Origin: DATAOG01 sp963753685
Lineage (GTDB): Bacteria > Pseudomonadota > Alphaproteobacteria > Geminicoccales > Geminicoccaceae
Reading direction: 5' to 3'
DNA length: 64,000 nucleotides
Assembly (NCBI GenBank): GCA_963753685.1
Contig: CAVWDE010000021.1
Location: forward strand, 438,580 to 502,579
The stretch's first letter is position 1, and every line of letters starts with the position of its first letter. Shown piece by piece: positions 1 to 8,549 of the stretch. The notes below the pieces were generated by a model. That model did no database searches and was not told where the DNA came from. It saw nothing but the letters and a program-made list of their open reading frames with translations. The translations under genes were made by a program, and so were the position numbers.

Positions 1-72
1 CACGATCGCGACGAAAATGGTCCCGACCAGGGTCTCGACCGCGCGGTCGAGCCAGCAGAACAGCCTGGTCAC
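1..72 (-). CDS. TRAP transporter small permease (DctQ type), N-terminal fragment
   Basis: Only the first 24 codons lie in the window; the gene runs off the left edge. It opens with GTG, preceded by a GGAGG ribosome site 4 bases upstream. The peptide begins VTRLFCWLDRAVETLVGTIF, a short cytoplasmic start leading into a hydrophobic helix, as in DctQ small permeases. It lies 79 bases downstream of a dctP gene on the same strand, the usual P-Q-M order, so DctQ is inferred mainly from context. A small permease would bridge the binding protein and the large DctM channel in the inner membrane. Confidence 0.6.
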   Translation of the reverse strand, partial: MTRLFCWLDRAVETLVGTIFVAIV

Positions 73-151
73 GTTGCCTCCCGAGCCGCCGGGGATCAGG
101 GCGGCATCGCCGTCCGACCGGTCCCCGGCATCGCCCGCGCCGGGTCGTGGG

Positions 152-1153
152 CTAGTTGGTGGCCCGGATCTGCGCGAGCAGGTCCTCGGCATGGAACTCC
201 TTGGCGAGGTCGTCCTGGACCTTGACGGCCGCCTTGCGCATCTCGGTCGTGTCGATCTCGTGCACCTTCATGCCGAGCTCCTTGACCTTCTCGAGGCTCT
301 GGCGCTCGCGCAAGGGGGCAAGCGCCCGGACGACCTCGGAGGCGACCTTGGCGCCGGCCATGACCGAGGCCTGCTCGGTCGGGTCGAGCTTGTTCCACTC
401 CTGCACCGAGAGCACCAGCATGGTCGGGTCGAACAGGTGCCGGGTGAGCGCCACGCAGCAGGCGACCTCATTGAACTTGAACGAGACGATCGTGGCGGCG
501 ACATGCTCGAAGCCGTCGAGCACGCCGCTCTCCAGCGAGGTGTAGATCTCGCCGAAGTCCATCGGCGTGGCATTGGCGCCCATCGCATTGACCGCCGCGA
601 CGAACACCTTGGTCGGGATCGTGCGGATCTTGAGGCCTTTCAGATCCTCGGGCTTGGTCACCTCCTTCTTGGCGGTGATCACGTTGCGGTAGCCCCAGCT
701 GTCGCCCCAGGCCAACACCTTGAAGCCCGCCTTCTCCATGTCCTGGGCGAGCGCCTGGCCCACGGGGCCGTCGAGCACGGCGTGGATCTGATCGTAGTCC
801 TTCCATAAGAACGGCAGCCCGAGCACGCCAAGCCGCGGCACGAACGAGGCGTATTCGGCCGCCCCGCCGGTCGTGCCGGAGGCGCCCGAGCCCAGCTGCA
901 TCGCCTCGATCACGTCGCGCGACTGCCCGAGCTGGCTGTTCGGGAACACCTTGACCTCGACGGTGTCGGAGAAGCTGTTGACATACATCGCGAATTCCCA
1001 GGCGAACATCATCGGGTCGGTGCCGATGTCGGCGGAGCCCGCGGTGTGGATGCGCAGGAGCTTCTTGTCCTGCGCCGAGGCCTGCCCGGGCAGCGAAGCC
1101 ACGAGGCCGGCCGCCAGTACGGCGCCCATCGCGATCAGTCTACGCAGTTTCAT
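152..1153 (-). CDS. TRAP transporter periplasmic substrate-binding protein (DctP family)
   Basis: The 333-residue protein should capture an organic acid or related solute in the periplasm and deliver it to a DctQM permease. A signal peptide of about 27 residues ends in an ASA-type cleavage site. The mature part has DctP hallmarks: the SQLGQSRDVIEAMQLGSG stretch near residue 80, a GLPFLWKDYDQ segment, and the GLKIRTIPT motif carrying the conserved ligand-binding Arg. Family length is usual. The start is set by GGGAGG just upstream of the ATG at 1153; a longer reading frame exists but has no signal peptide at its start. Substrate cannot be read from sequence. Next downstream is the dctQ start. 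Confidence 0.9.
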   Translation of the reverse strand: MKLRRLIAMGAVLAAGLVASLPGQASAQDKKLLRIHTAGSADIGTDPMMFAWEFAMYVNSFSDTVEVKVFPNSQLGQSRDVIEAMQLGSGASGTTGGAAEYASFVPRLGVLGLPFLWKDYDQIHAVLDGPVGQALAQDMEKAGFKVLAWGDSWGYRNVITAKKEVTKPEDLKGLKIRTIPTKVFVAAVNAMGANATPMDFGEIYTSLESGVLDGFEHVAATIVSFKFNEVACCVALTRHLFDPTMLVLSVQEWNKLDPTEQASVMAGAKVASEVVRALAPLRERQSLEKVKELGMKVHEIDTTEMRKAAVKVQDDLAKEFHAEDLLAQIRATN

Positions 1154-1214
1154 CTTTTGCCTCCCTTGTCTGGCTCTGACTTCGAACAGTCGTCGCGCGC
1201 CGCCGCCCTTGCGG

Positions 1215-1781
1215 TCAGGCGGAGAGCTTCGCCCGGTGATCCAGGACCTCGCCGCGGGCCGGATAGTTCTTGCCGAGGACGACGTCGAGGGCCTGGACGA
1301 CCTCGGCGAAGTTCGGCCGCGCGAACGGCATGGTCTGCACCGAGCCAAAGTAGAGCGTGCCGTCGGCGCGCACGAGATAGAGCGCTGGCTCGGTGAACAG
1401 GTCGGGTTCGAGAAAACCCGCGCCATTGACGCCGACGCCACTCGAGATGTAGAGCCCCCAGCGCCGGCCGACGTCGAGATCGAGGCCGTAGCCGAGGGCG
1501 AGCCGCTCGAGCTTCCAGTCGGCCTTCGACTTACGCGCCCGCTCCTCGCTGTCGCTGCTGATCGCGATCACGCCGACCCCGCGCTCGGCGAACCTGTCCA
1601 ATCTGCGGTCGAGGTCGGCAAGGTAGCGCGAGCAGATCGGGCAATGCCAGCCGCGATAGAACACGAGCATCGTGAAGTTGGCCGGCCGCTGCTCGGCCAG
1701 ACGCCAGCCGCCGCCACCCAGGAGGCGGACCTCGAGCGGCGGCACGGGCTGGCGCGGGAACAGGGGGGTCAGATCGGTCAT
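1215..1781 (-). CDS. Redoxin / AhpC-TSA-family peroxiredoxin-like protein
   Basis: The 188-residue protein has a thioredoxin fold of the AhpC/TSA class, with the strand-plus-active-site sequence FYRGWHCPICSRYL. Cys47 and Cys50 form a CPIC pair, so it resembles thiol-disulfide redoxins as much as classical peroxiredoxins. The ISSDSEERARKSKADWKL segment is typical of these proteins. No signal peptide is visible, so it is probably cytoplasmic. I chose the ATG at 1781 because GGAG lies 6 bases upstream; an in-frame ATG at 1793 is possible. It sits between livF and dctP on the same strand with gaps of 43 and 61 bases. A functional tie to the transporters is not evident. Confidence 0.82.
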   Translation of the reverse strand: MTDLTPLFPRQPVPPLEVRLLGGGGWRLAEQRPANFTMLVFYRGWHCPICSRYLADLDRRLDRFAERGVGVIAISSDSEERARKSKADWKLERLALGYGLDLDVGRRWGLYISSGVGVNGAGFLEPDLFTEPALYLVRADGTLYFGSVQTMPFARPNFAEVVQALDVVLGKNYPARGEVLDHRAKLSA

Positions 1782-1824
1782 CGCGGTCTCCATCGACATC
1801 GAAGTGGGAAAAAATCCGGCGCGC

Positions 1825-2568
1825 TCATGCCGTGCGCCTGGCGCGCGAAGCGGCGGCGCCACCGAGGTAGAGCTGGCGCATCAGCTCGAGGTCGCGCAAT
1901 TCCGGGATCGCGCCCGAGGCCACGATCTGGCCGGTCTGCATCAGGTAGGCGCGCTCGGCCACCGCCATGGCCAGGCCCGCGTTCTGCTCGACCAGGAGGA
2001 TCGCTGCGCCGAACCGCTCGCGGACCTCGCCGATGACGTTCCGCAGCTCCTTGACCATCAGCGGCGACAGCCCAAGGGATGGTTCGTCGAGCAACAGGAT
2101 GCGCGGGCGCGCCATCAGCCCGCGGGCGATCGCCAGCATCTGCTGCTGGCCGCCGCTGAGCTCGCCGCCCTTGGCCGTGCGCTTCTGCGCGAGCACGCCG
2201 AAGAAGGATTCCATCAGCGCGATGTCGGCCTCGATCGCGTCGCGATCGGTGCGCACATAGGCGCCCAGGCGGAGGTTCTCGCGCACGGTCATGCCGGCGA
2301 AGATGCGGCGGCCTTCGGGCACCATCACGACACCCTGCTTCGCCATGCGGTCGGCGGGCGCGCCGGTGACCGCCACCCCGTCCAGGCGGATGGTCCCCCG
2401 CTTCGGCCGCAAGAGGCCCGAAATCGCCCGCAAGAGCGTCGTCTTGCCGGCGCCGTTGGGCCCGAGCACGGCGACGATTTCCCCGCTGCCGACCGTCAGA
2501 GACACCGCTCGGTTGACCACGATCGGGCCGTAGGCGGTATCGAGGCTTTCGACCGCCAGGAGAGTCAA
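1825..2568 (-). CDS. livF: Branched-chain amino acid-type ABC transporter ATP-binding protein LivF
   Basis: The 247-residue ATPase is the LivF half of a heteromeric nucleotide-binding pair that drives uptake of branched-chain amino acids or related amides, ureas or aromatics. Walker A GPNGAGKT is at about residues 36-43, the signature LSGGQ at 137-141 and Walker B ILLLDEP at 157-163. It starts with TTG, not ATG: GGAGG lies 6 bases upstream and the TTG overlaps the livG stop as TTGA, so translation is probably coupled. It is the last liv gene in the order binding protein-H-M-G-F. Confidence 0.93.
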   Translation of the reverse strand: MTLLAVESLDTAYGPIVVNRAVSLTVGSGEIVAVLGPNGAGKTTLLRAISGLLRPKRGTIRLDGVAVTGAPADRMAKQGVVMVPEGRRIFAGMTVRENLRLGAYVRTDRDAIEADIALMESFFGVLAQKRTAKGGELSGGQQQMLAIARGLMARPRILLLDEPSLGLSPLMVKELRNVIGEVRERFGAAILLVEQNAGLAMAVAERAYLMQTGQIVASGAIPELRDLELMRQLYLGGAAASRARRTA

Positions 2569-3320
2569 AGCTCGCCTCCGAGATAGACCTCGACGACCTT
2601 CGGATCGTTGAGGACCTCCTCCGGCCGGCCCTCAGCGATCTTGGTGCCGAAATCGAGCACCACGAGGCGCTGGCAGAGCGAGGCCATGAGGCTCATGTCG
2701 TGGTCGATCAGGCAGACGCCGATGCCGCGCGCCGGCAGCCCGGAGATCAGCGCCGCCAGCTCCTCGGTCTCGCTGTCGCTGAGGCCGGCGCCCGGTTCGT
2801 CCAGCAGCAGAAGCGAGGGCTCGGCCGCGAGTGCCACCGCGAGCCCGAGCCGGCGCAGGCTGCCGAAGGGCAGCGAGCCGGCCAGGCGCTCGGCATGATT
2901 CTCGAGGCCGACGAACGTCAGGATCGCATCGGGTGACTGCCAGTGGCGCGCCGCCGCCCGGCTGCGGCCGCGACCGTGCTCGCTCGCGATCCGCACGTTC
3001 TCGCGGGCCGGCAGCCCCGGGAACGACATCGCCTGCTGGAAGGTGCGCACCAGACCCTTGCGCGCGATCTCGTGCGGCGGCCGGCCGGTGATGTTCTCGC
3101 CATGCCACAGCACCCGTCCGGCGGTCGGCGGGAAGACGCCGGTGATGACGTTGAAGAGCGTGGTCTTGCCCGAGCCGTTCGGCCCGACGATGCCGAGAAT
3201 CTCGTCGAGGCCGATCGCGAGGTCGACGCTTGCGAGCGCGGCGACGCCGCCGAACGACTTGGACAAGCCGGCGACCTCGAGCGCCGGCTGCCCGGCCGCC
3301 GCGGGCGTCAGGCTCGCCAT
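2565..3320 (-). CDS. livG: Branched-chain amino acid-type ABC transporter ATP-binding protein LivG
   Basis: The 251-residue ATPase pairs with LivF on the cytoplasmic face of LivHM. Walker A GPNGSGKT is at residues 46-53 and Walker B LLLLDEP near 170-176, followed by a GAGLSDSET D-loop region. The signature region reads LPFGSLRRLGLAVAL, where LivG proteins usually have a LSYGDQRRLEIARAL-like sequence, so the first signature residues differ from the commonest form. The ATG at 3320 overlaps the end of livM by 13 bases; an in-frame ATG at 3338 is an alternative. Neither has an obvious ribosome site, consistent with coupling to livM. Confidence 0.92.
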   Translation of the reverse strand: MASLTPAAAGQPALEVAGLSKSFGGVAALASVDLAIGLDEILGIVGPNGSGKTTLFNVITGVFPPTAGRVLWHGENITGRPPHEIARKGLVRTFQQAMSFPGLPARENVRIASEHGRGRSRAAARHWQSPDAILTFVGLENHAERLAGSLPFGSLRRLGLAVALAAEPSLLLLDEPGAGLSDSETEELAALISGLPARGIGVCLIDHDMSLMASLCQRLVVLDFGTKIAEGRPEEVLNDPKVVEVYLGGEL

Positions 3321-4339
3321 GGCCGGCTCACGAGCCATCGGTAGGCGTCGATCAGCCCGGCGATCAGGCCGCCCGGCAGCAGCATGATGACCGCGATCAG
3401 GCCGACGCCATAGGCGATCCGGGCATCGACCGGGTCGAGGTTCAGGATCTCCGGCAGGAAGTTCACGATGATCGCCCCGCCGAGCGGGCCATAGAGCATG
3501 CGCGGGCCGCCCAGCATCACCATCAGCGCGAGATAGACGCTCGGGAACGGCCCGTAGAGGGTCGGCGAGATGTGGCGGAGATAGTAGGCTTCGAGGATGC
3601 CGGCAGCACCCGCGAACAGGCCGCTGACCATGAAGGCACCGAGCTTGTGCAGGCCGGTGTTGATGCCGACCGAGCGGGCGAGCGGCTCGTTCTCGCGGAT
3701 CGACCGCAGCGTCCGGCCATAGGCCGAGTTGGCGATCAGGTGGGTGGCCAGGATGCTGATCAGCACAGCACCGACCACCAGCAGATAGAAGTTGCGCGTC
3801 TTGTCCAGGTTGACCCCGAACAGCCAGCCGATCGGGCCGAGGTCGAGACCGGTCGCGGCGCCGGTGAAGTCGCCGCCGTTGGTCATCACGATCGAGAACA
3901 GCGCGCCGAAAGCGAAGGTGATGATGATGAAGTGGTGGCCGCTGACGCGCAGGGACGGCAGGCCGAGCAGACCCGCGACCAGGGCCGAGACCACCATCGC
4001 GAACGGCAACGCCGACCAGAAGCCGAGCCCGAGATCGCCCGCCAGGATCGCCGCCGTGTAGCCGCCCACGCCCATCAGCGCGGCGTGGCCGACCGAGAGG
4101 ATCCCGGCCTGACCGAACAGGACGCTGAGCCCATAGAGGGCGATGGTCGCGATCCCGGTCGAGGTCGCGACCGAGAGGAAGCGGTAGCTCGGGCCGAGCC
4201 ACGGCACGGCGACCAGCAGGGCGATGACGGCCACCGCCACCACGATGCTCTCGACGGACGAGCGCGACCACGGGCCAGCGCGCCGGCGCCCACCGGCTGC
4301 GGTGCCCGGCATGGCGCCGCCCGCCTGGCCGCTAAGCAC
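3308..4339 (-). CDS. livM: Branched-chain amino acid-type ABC transporter permease LivM
   Basis: The 343-residue inner-membrane permease has about eight to nine hydrophobic segments after a basic N-terminus. The FGQAGILSVGHAALMGVGGY block near residue 75 is the characteristic LivM motif, and YGRTLRSIRENEPLARSVGIN is the cytoplasmic loop that contacts the ATPases. The chosen start is a GTG at 4339 with GAGGGG upstream, overlapping the livH stop by 8 bases; an ATG at 4312 is the alternative. It forms the channel together with LivH. Confidence 0.92.
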   Translation of the reverse strand: MLSGQAGGAMPGTAAGGRRRAGPWSRSSVESIVVAVAVIALLVAVPWLGPSYRFLSVATSTGIATIALYGLSVLFGQAGILSVGHAALMGVGGYTAAILAGDLGLGFWSALPFAMVVSALVAGLLGLPSLRVSGHHFIIITFAFGALFSIVMTNGGDFTGAATGLDLGPIGWLFGVNLDKTRNFYLLVVGAVLISILATHLIANSAYGRTLRSIRENEPLARSVGINTGLHKLGAFMVSGLFAGAAGILEAYYLRHISPTLYGPFPSVYLALMVMLGGPRMLYGPLGGAIIVNFLPEILNLDPVDARIAYGVGLIAVIMLLPGGLIAGLIDAYRWLVSRPWRA

Positions 4340-5201
4340 TCTTCGGCCCCTCGGTGCCGCCCAAGAGACCCTGCGGCCGCAAGAGGAGGATCAGGATCAT
4401 GAGGCCGAAGGAATAGGCATCGGTCCACTGCTCGAAGCCGTAGCCGGCGCTCAGGCCGTCCATCAGGCCGAGCACGATGCCCGCGACCACGGCGCCGGTG
4501 ACGTTGCCGAGCCCGCCGATCAGCGCGACCGCGAAACCCTTGACCACGACCACGCTGCCGATGAAGGGCGTGATCGGAAACAAGGCGATCAGCAGACCGC
4601 CGCCGAGGCCAGCCAAGAGGCTGCCGTAGACGAACACCGCGGTGACGTAACGGCGCACCGGGATGCCCATCAGCGCCGCGGTCTCCTGATCGGCGACGCT
4701 CGCCCTGAGCGCCAGGCCATAGCGGCTGCGCGAGATCACGACGAAGGTGAGAGCCACCGCGGCGACGGTGATCGCGACCACGACCGCGCGGATGATCACG
4801 ATCCGCACCTCGCCCACCTGCCAGACGCCCTCGATCGGCGCCGGGATGCTCTTCTGGAAGGAGTTCCAGATCCGGATGATCACGTGCTGCAGGATCACGA
4901 TCAGGCCGAGCGAGACGATGAAGCCGTTCATTGGCCGCTCGAGGGTGAAGCGGAACAGCGCGCGCTCGGCGACGAACCCCAGCAGCCCGACGGCGCCCAT
5001 GGCGCACAGCAGGGCGGCCGTGAAGCTCATGCCATGGCTGACCAGCGCCCAGGTCACGATGCCGCCGACCATCAGGAACTCGCCGTGGGCGAAGTTGATC
5101 AGGCCGGTCAGGCCGAAGATCAGGGTGATGCCGATCCCGATCAGGACGTTGATGCTCGCCACCGACAGGCTGTTGACGAGTTGCTGGATGAAGATGTCCA
5201 T
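4332..5201 (-). CDS. livH: Branched-chain amino acid-type ABC transporter permease LivH
   Basis: The 289-residue inner-membrane permease begins with the characteristic LivH N-terminus, a short amphipathic start followed by GLTGLINFAHGEFLMVGG around residues 30-47. The SRYGLALRASVADQETAALMGI loop is the predicted ATPase contact. Length is usual. It lies 93 bases downstream of the binding-protein gene and overlaps livM, so the five genes are very likely one transcript. Confidence 0.93.
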   Translation of the reverse strand: MDIFIQQLVNSLSVASINVLIGIGITLIFGLTGLINFAHGEFLMVGGIVTWALVSHGMSFTAALLCAMGAVGLLGFVAERALFRFTLERPMNGFIVSLGLIVILQHVIIRIWNSFQKSIPAPIEGVWQVGEVRIVIIRAVVVAITVAAVALTFVVISRSRYGLALRASVADQETAALMGIPVRRYVTAVFVYGSLLAGLGGGLLIALFPITPFIGSVVVVKGFAVALIGGLGNVTGAVVAGIVLGLMDGLSAGYGFEQWTDAYSFGLMILILLLRPQGLLGGTEGPKSA

Positions 5202-5294
5202 GGCGGCGATCTCGACAGCACGGTCGGCGGCGAGCGGGGACGGGCGAGGTGGTCGGGCTCACCCGTCCCCTTGAGACGCTGGCGGGTACCGGCC

Positions 5295-6536
5295 TCAGCC
5301 GCCCGGATCGCCCGGCGGCGGGCTCGCCGGCGGCTGTTCGACCGCACACTCGAACTTGTCGTACGTGTTGGGCTCGACCCGGCACACCTCGGTCGCAAAC
5401 GTCACCTGATGGTGGGCATTGAAGACCAACGGCACGGCCGAGACCACCCCTTGATAGTTGGATTTCAGGAGCTGGTCGACCACCGCGTCCGGGTCGTCGA
5501 GCTTGCCGACCGCCTGCAGCGCCTTCACGTACCAGTGCACGTAGTCGTAGTAGAGCAACGAGACCGACGCCTGCGGGCCCTTCTGGGCGCCCAAGGCAAA
5601 GTAGCGCTCGAAATAGTCGGTGACCTGCTTGAGCGGCGAGGCGCCCCAGCACATCGGCACGCAGCTCATGGTGGTCGGCACGCCCAATTCGATCTTGCGG
5701 TCCTGCCACACCCCCGGATCGACCCCCATCACGAAATAGGCCGGAGCGACGTCGAGCTGCACGGCCTGGGGATAGGCGACCAGGGTCTCGTCGGGATTGT
5801 ACCAGATGTGCACGATGTCCGGATTCATGCCCTTGATGCGGGTCAAGAGCGGCGTGAAGTCGGTCGTGTCCGGCGGGTAATAGACCAGATCGACCTTCTG
5901 GCCGAGCGCCTCGAGTGCCAGCACATAGTGCTTGGAGAGATACTGGCCGCCAAGGTCGTTGGCGACGAACACGACCGAGTGCTCGGGCTTCTTGTTCATC
6001 AAGGGCGTCAAGAGCTTGAGGACGCCGCGGGCGGTCGAGCCGCTGCGTTGGAACTCCTGCGGCTCGGTCTGGAAGACATAGTGGTCGGGCCCGCCAGGCG
6101 CCACGGTCTGGTCGTTGAGGCCGCCGCCGAGCGAGCTGTTGCCGGTGAACTGCAGGACCTTCGCGGGGCCGGTGATCTTGGTCATCGCGATCGAGAAATC
6201 GTGCAATTCGGTGCCGAAGATCGCCGACACGCCGACGTCGTTGACGAGCTCGCGGGCGGCCGCGATCGCGGTGTCGATGTTGGTCCGGTCGTCGCGGATC
6301 TCGAGCTGGACCGTGTAGGTCTTGTCGCCGATCTTGACGCCGCCGGCGTCGTTGATCTCCTTGGCGGCCAGGCGCGCCGCCGCCGGGATCGTGTTGCCGG
6401 CCGAGACGAACGCTCCGGACTCCGCGGCCACGACCCCGATCTTGATGACATCGTCACCCGCGGCCCGGACATCCGAGGACGCAAGTGGCACTGCCGCGAG
6501 CGCGACCAGGGGCAGCAGTGGACTGAGGGTTCTCAT
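5295..6536 (-). CDS. Liv-type ABC transporter periplasmic substrate-binding protein
   Basis: The 413-residue binding protein has a signal peptide of about 26 residues, then IKIGVVAAESGAFVSAG, the start of a type I periplasmic fold. It should deliver the ligand to LivHM. The true ligand (amino acid, amide or aromatic acid) cannot be told from sequence. The start at 6536 follows GGAGG 10 bases upstream; a much longer in-frame extension overlaps the divergent regulator and lacks a signal peptide, so I rejected it. The C-terminus is a Pro/Gly-rich tail ending in PPPGDPGG, unusual for the family and of unknown use. The gene is first in the liv operon and divergent from the FadR-type regulator. Confidence 0.9.
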   Translation of the reverse strand: MRTLSPLLPLVALAAVPLASSDVRAAGDDVIKIGVVAAESGAFVSAGNTIPAAARLAAKEINDAGGVKIGDKTYTVQLEIRDDRTNIDTAIAAARELVNDVGVSAIFGTELHDFSIAMTKITGPAKVLQFTGNSSLGGGLNDQTVAPGGPDHYVFQTEPQEFQRSGSTARGVLKLLTPLMNKKPEHSVVFVANDLGGQYLSKHYVLALEALGQKVDLVYYPPDTTDFTPLLTRIKGMNPDIVHIWYNPDETLVAYPQAVQLDVAPAYFVMGVDPGVWQDRKIELGVPTTMSCVPMCWGASPLKQVTDYFERYFALGAQKGPQASVSLLYYDYVHWYVKALQAVGKLDDPDAVVDQLLKSNYQGVVSAVPLVFNAHHQVTFATEVCRVEPNTYDKFECAVEQPPASPPPGDPGG

Positions 6537-6617
6537 GTGGACTTGGCCTCCCCGACGTGGCACGGACGGCGCCATCAAGTCGGTCGACTTGAGGGCTACC
6601 GCGCCACGCTCTTGTGA

Positions 6618-6630
6618 GTCATATGATGAC
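6618..6630. promoter_or_regulatory. Candidate operator, GTCAT-N3-ATGAC inverted repeat
   Basis: A perfect 5-bp inverted repeat with a 3-base spacer (GTCAT ATG ATGAC) lies in the 130-base divergent region between the liv binding-protein gene and the FadR-type regulator gene, 36 bases before the regulator start. FadR/GntR regulators typically bind short palindromes with this kind of half-site spacing next to their own gene. Binding is inferred. Confidence 0.45.
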
Positions 6631-6666
6631 CATCTATGCTTATCAGCAGCTGAGAAAGGCCGCAAG

Positions 6667-7413
6667 ATGGAAACAGGGGGACGAGACTTCGGCCGGCTGG
6701 AACGCACGAACCTGACGAGCATCCTCGTGTCGCGGCTCTCCGAGGCGATCCGGAACGGCTCGCTGCAGCCGGGCGAGCGGCTGCCGACCGCGGAGCAGAT
6801 GACGTTGCAGTTCGGGGTCAGCCGGACGGTCGTGCGCGAGGCGGTGGCGGCGCTCAAGGCCGAAGGGCTGGTGTCGTCGCGCCATGGCGTCGGCGTGTTC
6901 GTCGAGGCGACGCGCCCGCGCGCGTTCCGCATCGACACCGAGGAGGTCGACCAGCTCCAGGAGATCCTCAAGGTGATGGAGCTGCGCATGAGCGTCGAGA
7001 TCGAGACCGCCGGGCTCGCAGCCGAGCGCCGCGATGCGACCCAGCTGCAAACGGTCAGGGAGGCCTTGGCCGCGATCGACGTCGACCTCGAGGCGGGCGA
7101 CCTCGCCGTGCGCTCCGACTTCGCCTTCCACGCCGCGATCGCGGCCGCCACCGGCAACCAGTATTTCTCGCGTTTCCTCGAGTTCCTCGGGCCGCTGATC
7201 ATCCCGCGCCAGACGCTGACCCGCACCCACGGCGGCGCCGACGCCGGCTACCTGCGTCGGGTCCAGCTGGAGCACAAGCGCATCTTCGAGGCGATCCAGG
7301 CGGGCAGTGCCACCGCCGCCCGCAACGCGATGCGCACCCACCTGATCAACTCCCGCACCCGCTATGGCAGGCTCGCCGCCAGCTACGCTCGCGCACCGCA
7401 CGAGGCCCCCTAG
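6667..7413 (+). CDS. GntR-family transcriptional regulator, FadR subfamily (FCD domain)
   Basis: The 248-residue regulator has an N-terminal winged helix (about residues 15-80) with the GntR signature LQPGERLPTAEQMTLQFGVSRTVVREAVAALKAEGLVSSRHGVGVFV. This is followed by an all-helical FCD effector domain (about 95-230) with its acidic and His metal or ligand residues (DFAFHAAIAAATGN, EHKRIFEAIQAGS). It is divergent from the liv operon and probably represses it until the transported compound or a metabolite binds. The ATG at 6667 is set by a GAAAGG-like site and by the domain start. Confidence 0.9.
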   Translation: METGGRDFGRLERTNLTSILVSRLSEAIRNGSLQPGERLPTAEQMTLQFGVSRTVVREAVAALKAEGLVSSRHGVGVFVEATRPRAFRIDTEEVDQLQEILKVMELRMSVEIETAGLAAERRDATQLQTVREALAAIDVDLEAGDLAVRSDFAFHAAIAAATGNQYFSRFLEFLGPLIIPRQTLTRTHGGADAGYLRRVQLEHKRIFEAIQAGSATAARNAMRTHLINSRTRYGRLAASYARAPHEAP

Positions 7414-7532
7414 CCGCACCGTCATCGACGGCCGGGCAGGGGCGGGGCCATCCTCCCGACCGACCCGACATCGGACCGCCGACCACGGCCTTGCCCCTTG
7501 AATCCTGCTCACGCCGCCGGCAGGCTTCGCGG

Positions 7533-8430
7533 ATGGCCGAGCCGACCACCCCGCTGCCGCCGTTCGCCGCGCTGCGCGCGTTTCACGCCGCCGCCGTCCA
7601 CGGCCGCTTCCGCGACGCCGCGCAGAGCCTGGGCGTCACCGAGTTCGGCGATCAGCCACCAGGTCCGGCGGCTCGAAGACTTCCTGCGCACCGCCCTGTT
7701 CGACCGCTCCGGGCCCGGCGTGCGCCTGACCGCGGCCGGCCGGCGCTATCTCGAGCAGATCGACCCCGCGCTGCGCCAGATCCAGGCGGCGACCGAGGCC
7801 CTCCTGCGCCCGACCGGCCGCAAGGTCGTGCGCCTGACCCTGCCGCCGTCGCTCGCCGCGACCTGGCTGATCCCGCACCTTGGCGCCTTCGAGCAGGCGC
7901 ACCCGGACGTCGACCTGCAGCTGGTGGCGACCACCCGGGTGGTCGAGCTGAAGCGCGACCAGGTCGATCTCGCGGTCCGCCACGGCCGCGGCGCCTGGCC
8001 CGGGATCGATGCCACCTTCCTGCTGGCCGAGACCGCCCTGCCGGTGTGCGCGCCCGGCTATCTGACCCCCGGTCCGGACGAGGACCCGCTCGCCGGCCTG
8101 GAGCGCGTCCGGCTGATCGTCAACGCCCGCTTCCCCAACGAGTGGGAGGAATGGGCCCGCGCCCGCGGCCTTGTGCCCCCTTCGCTCACCGGCGCGATCG
8201 AGCTCGACGGCATCGAAGCGCTCCAGGTCGCCGAAAGCGGGCACGGCCTCGCGATCGGCCGCCGGCCCATGGTCGACGAGCGCCTCGCCCGCGGCACGCT
8301 GGTCGCCCCGTTCGGCGCCGGCGATCCGACCGGCGCGGCCTACTACCTCTGCCGGCCCTCCGACCTCGCGCCGACCGCGGCGGCGCGCCGCCTGGAACAC
8401 TGGCTGCGCACGCTTGCCGCCGCCACTTGA
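7533..8430 (+). pseudogene. LysR-family regulator (GcvA-like), broken by one extra base
   Basis: Two reading frames together give one complete LysR protein of about 298 residues. The first covers MAEPTTPLPPFAALRAFHAAA to GVTEF; the second resumes at AISHQVRRLEDF and runs to the stop at 8430. The break is inside the helix-turn-helix at about 7646, where TTCGGCG has one G more than needed to read GVTEFAISHQ. The rest is a normal GcvA-type effector domain (PSLAATWLIPHLGAFEQAHP, DLAVRHGRGAWPG). As written the gene makes no DNA-binding protein. Either it is a recent pseudogene or there is a one-base sequence error. It lies 119 bases upstream of the cmcJ-like gene in the same direction and may regulate it. 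Confidence 0.8.
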
Positions 8431-8549
8431 AGGTCGTTCAAGTCGCCGTGAATCGAACTCGCTGGCGCCGTCCGCCCGCCGCACCTACGTCTCCCGGCGA
8501 TGGCAGCCGTGGCCCTTCGCGGGCCACGCCAACCGAGGAGGCAAGCCCG

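Noticed and set aside
4224..6617. A 797-codon plus-strand frame opposite livH and the binding-protein gene.
   Set aside because: The minus strand encodes conserved Liv proteins with motifs and ribosome sites.
6537..7226. An upstream extension of the Liv binding-protein frame to 7226.
   Set aside because: It overlaps the FadR-type regulator in antisense and would bury the signal peptide.
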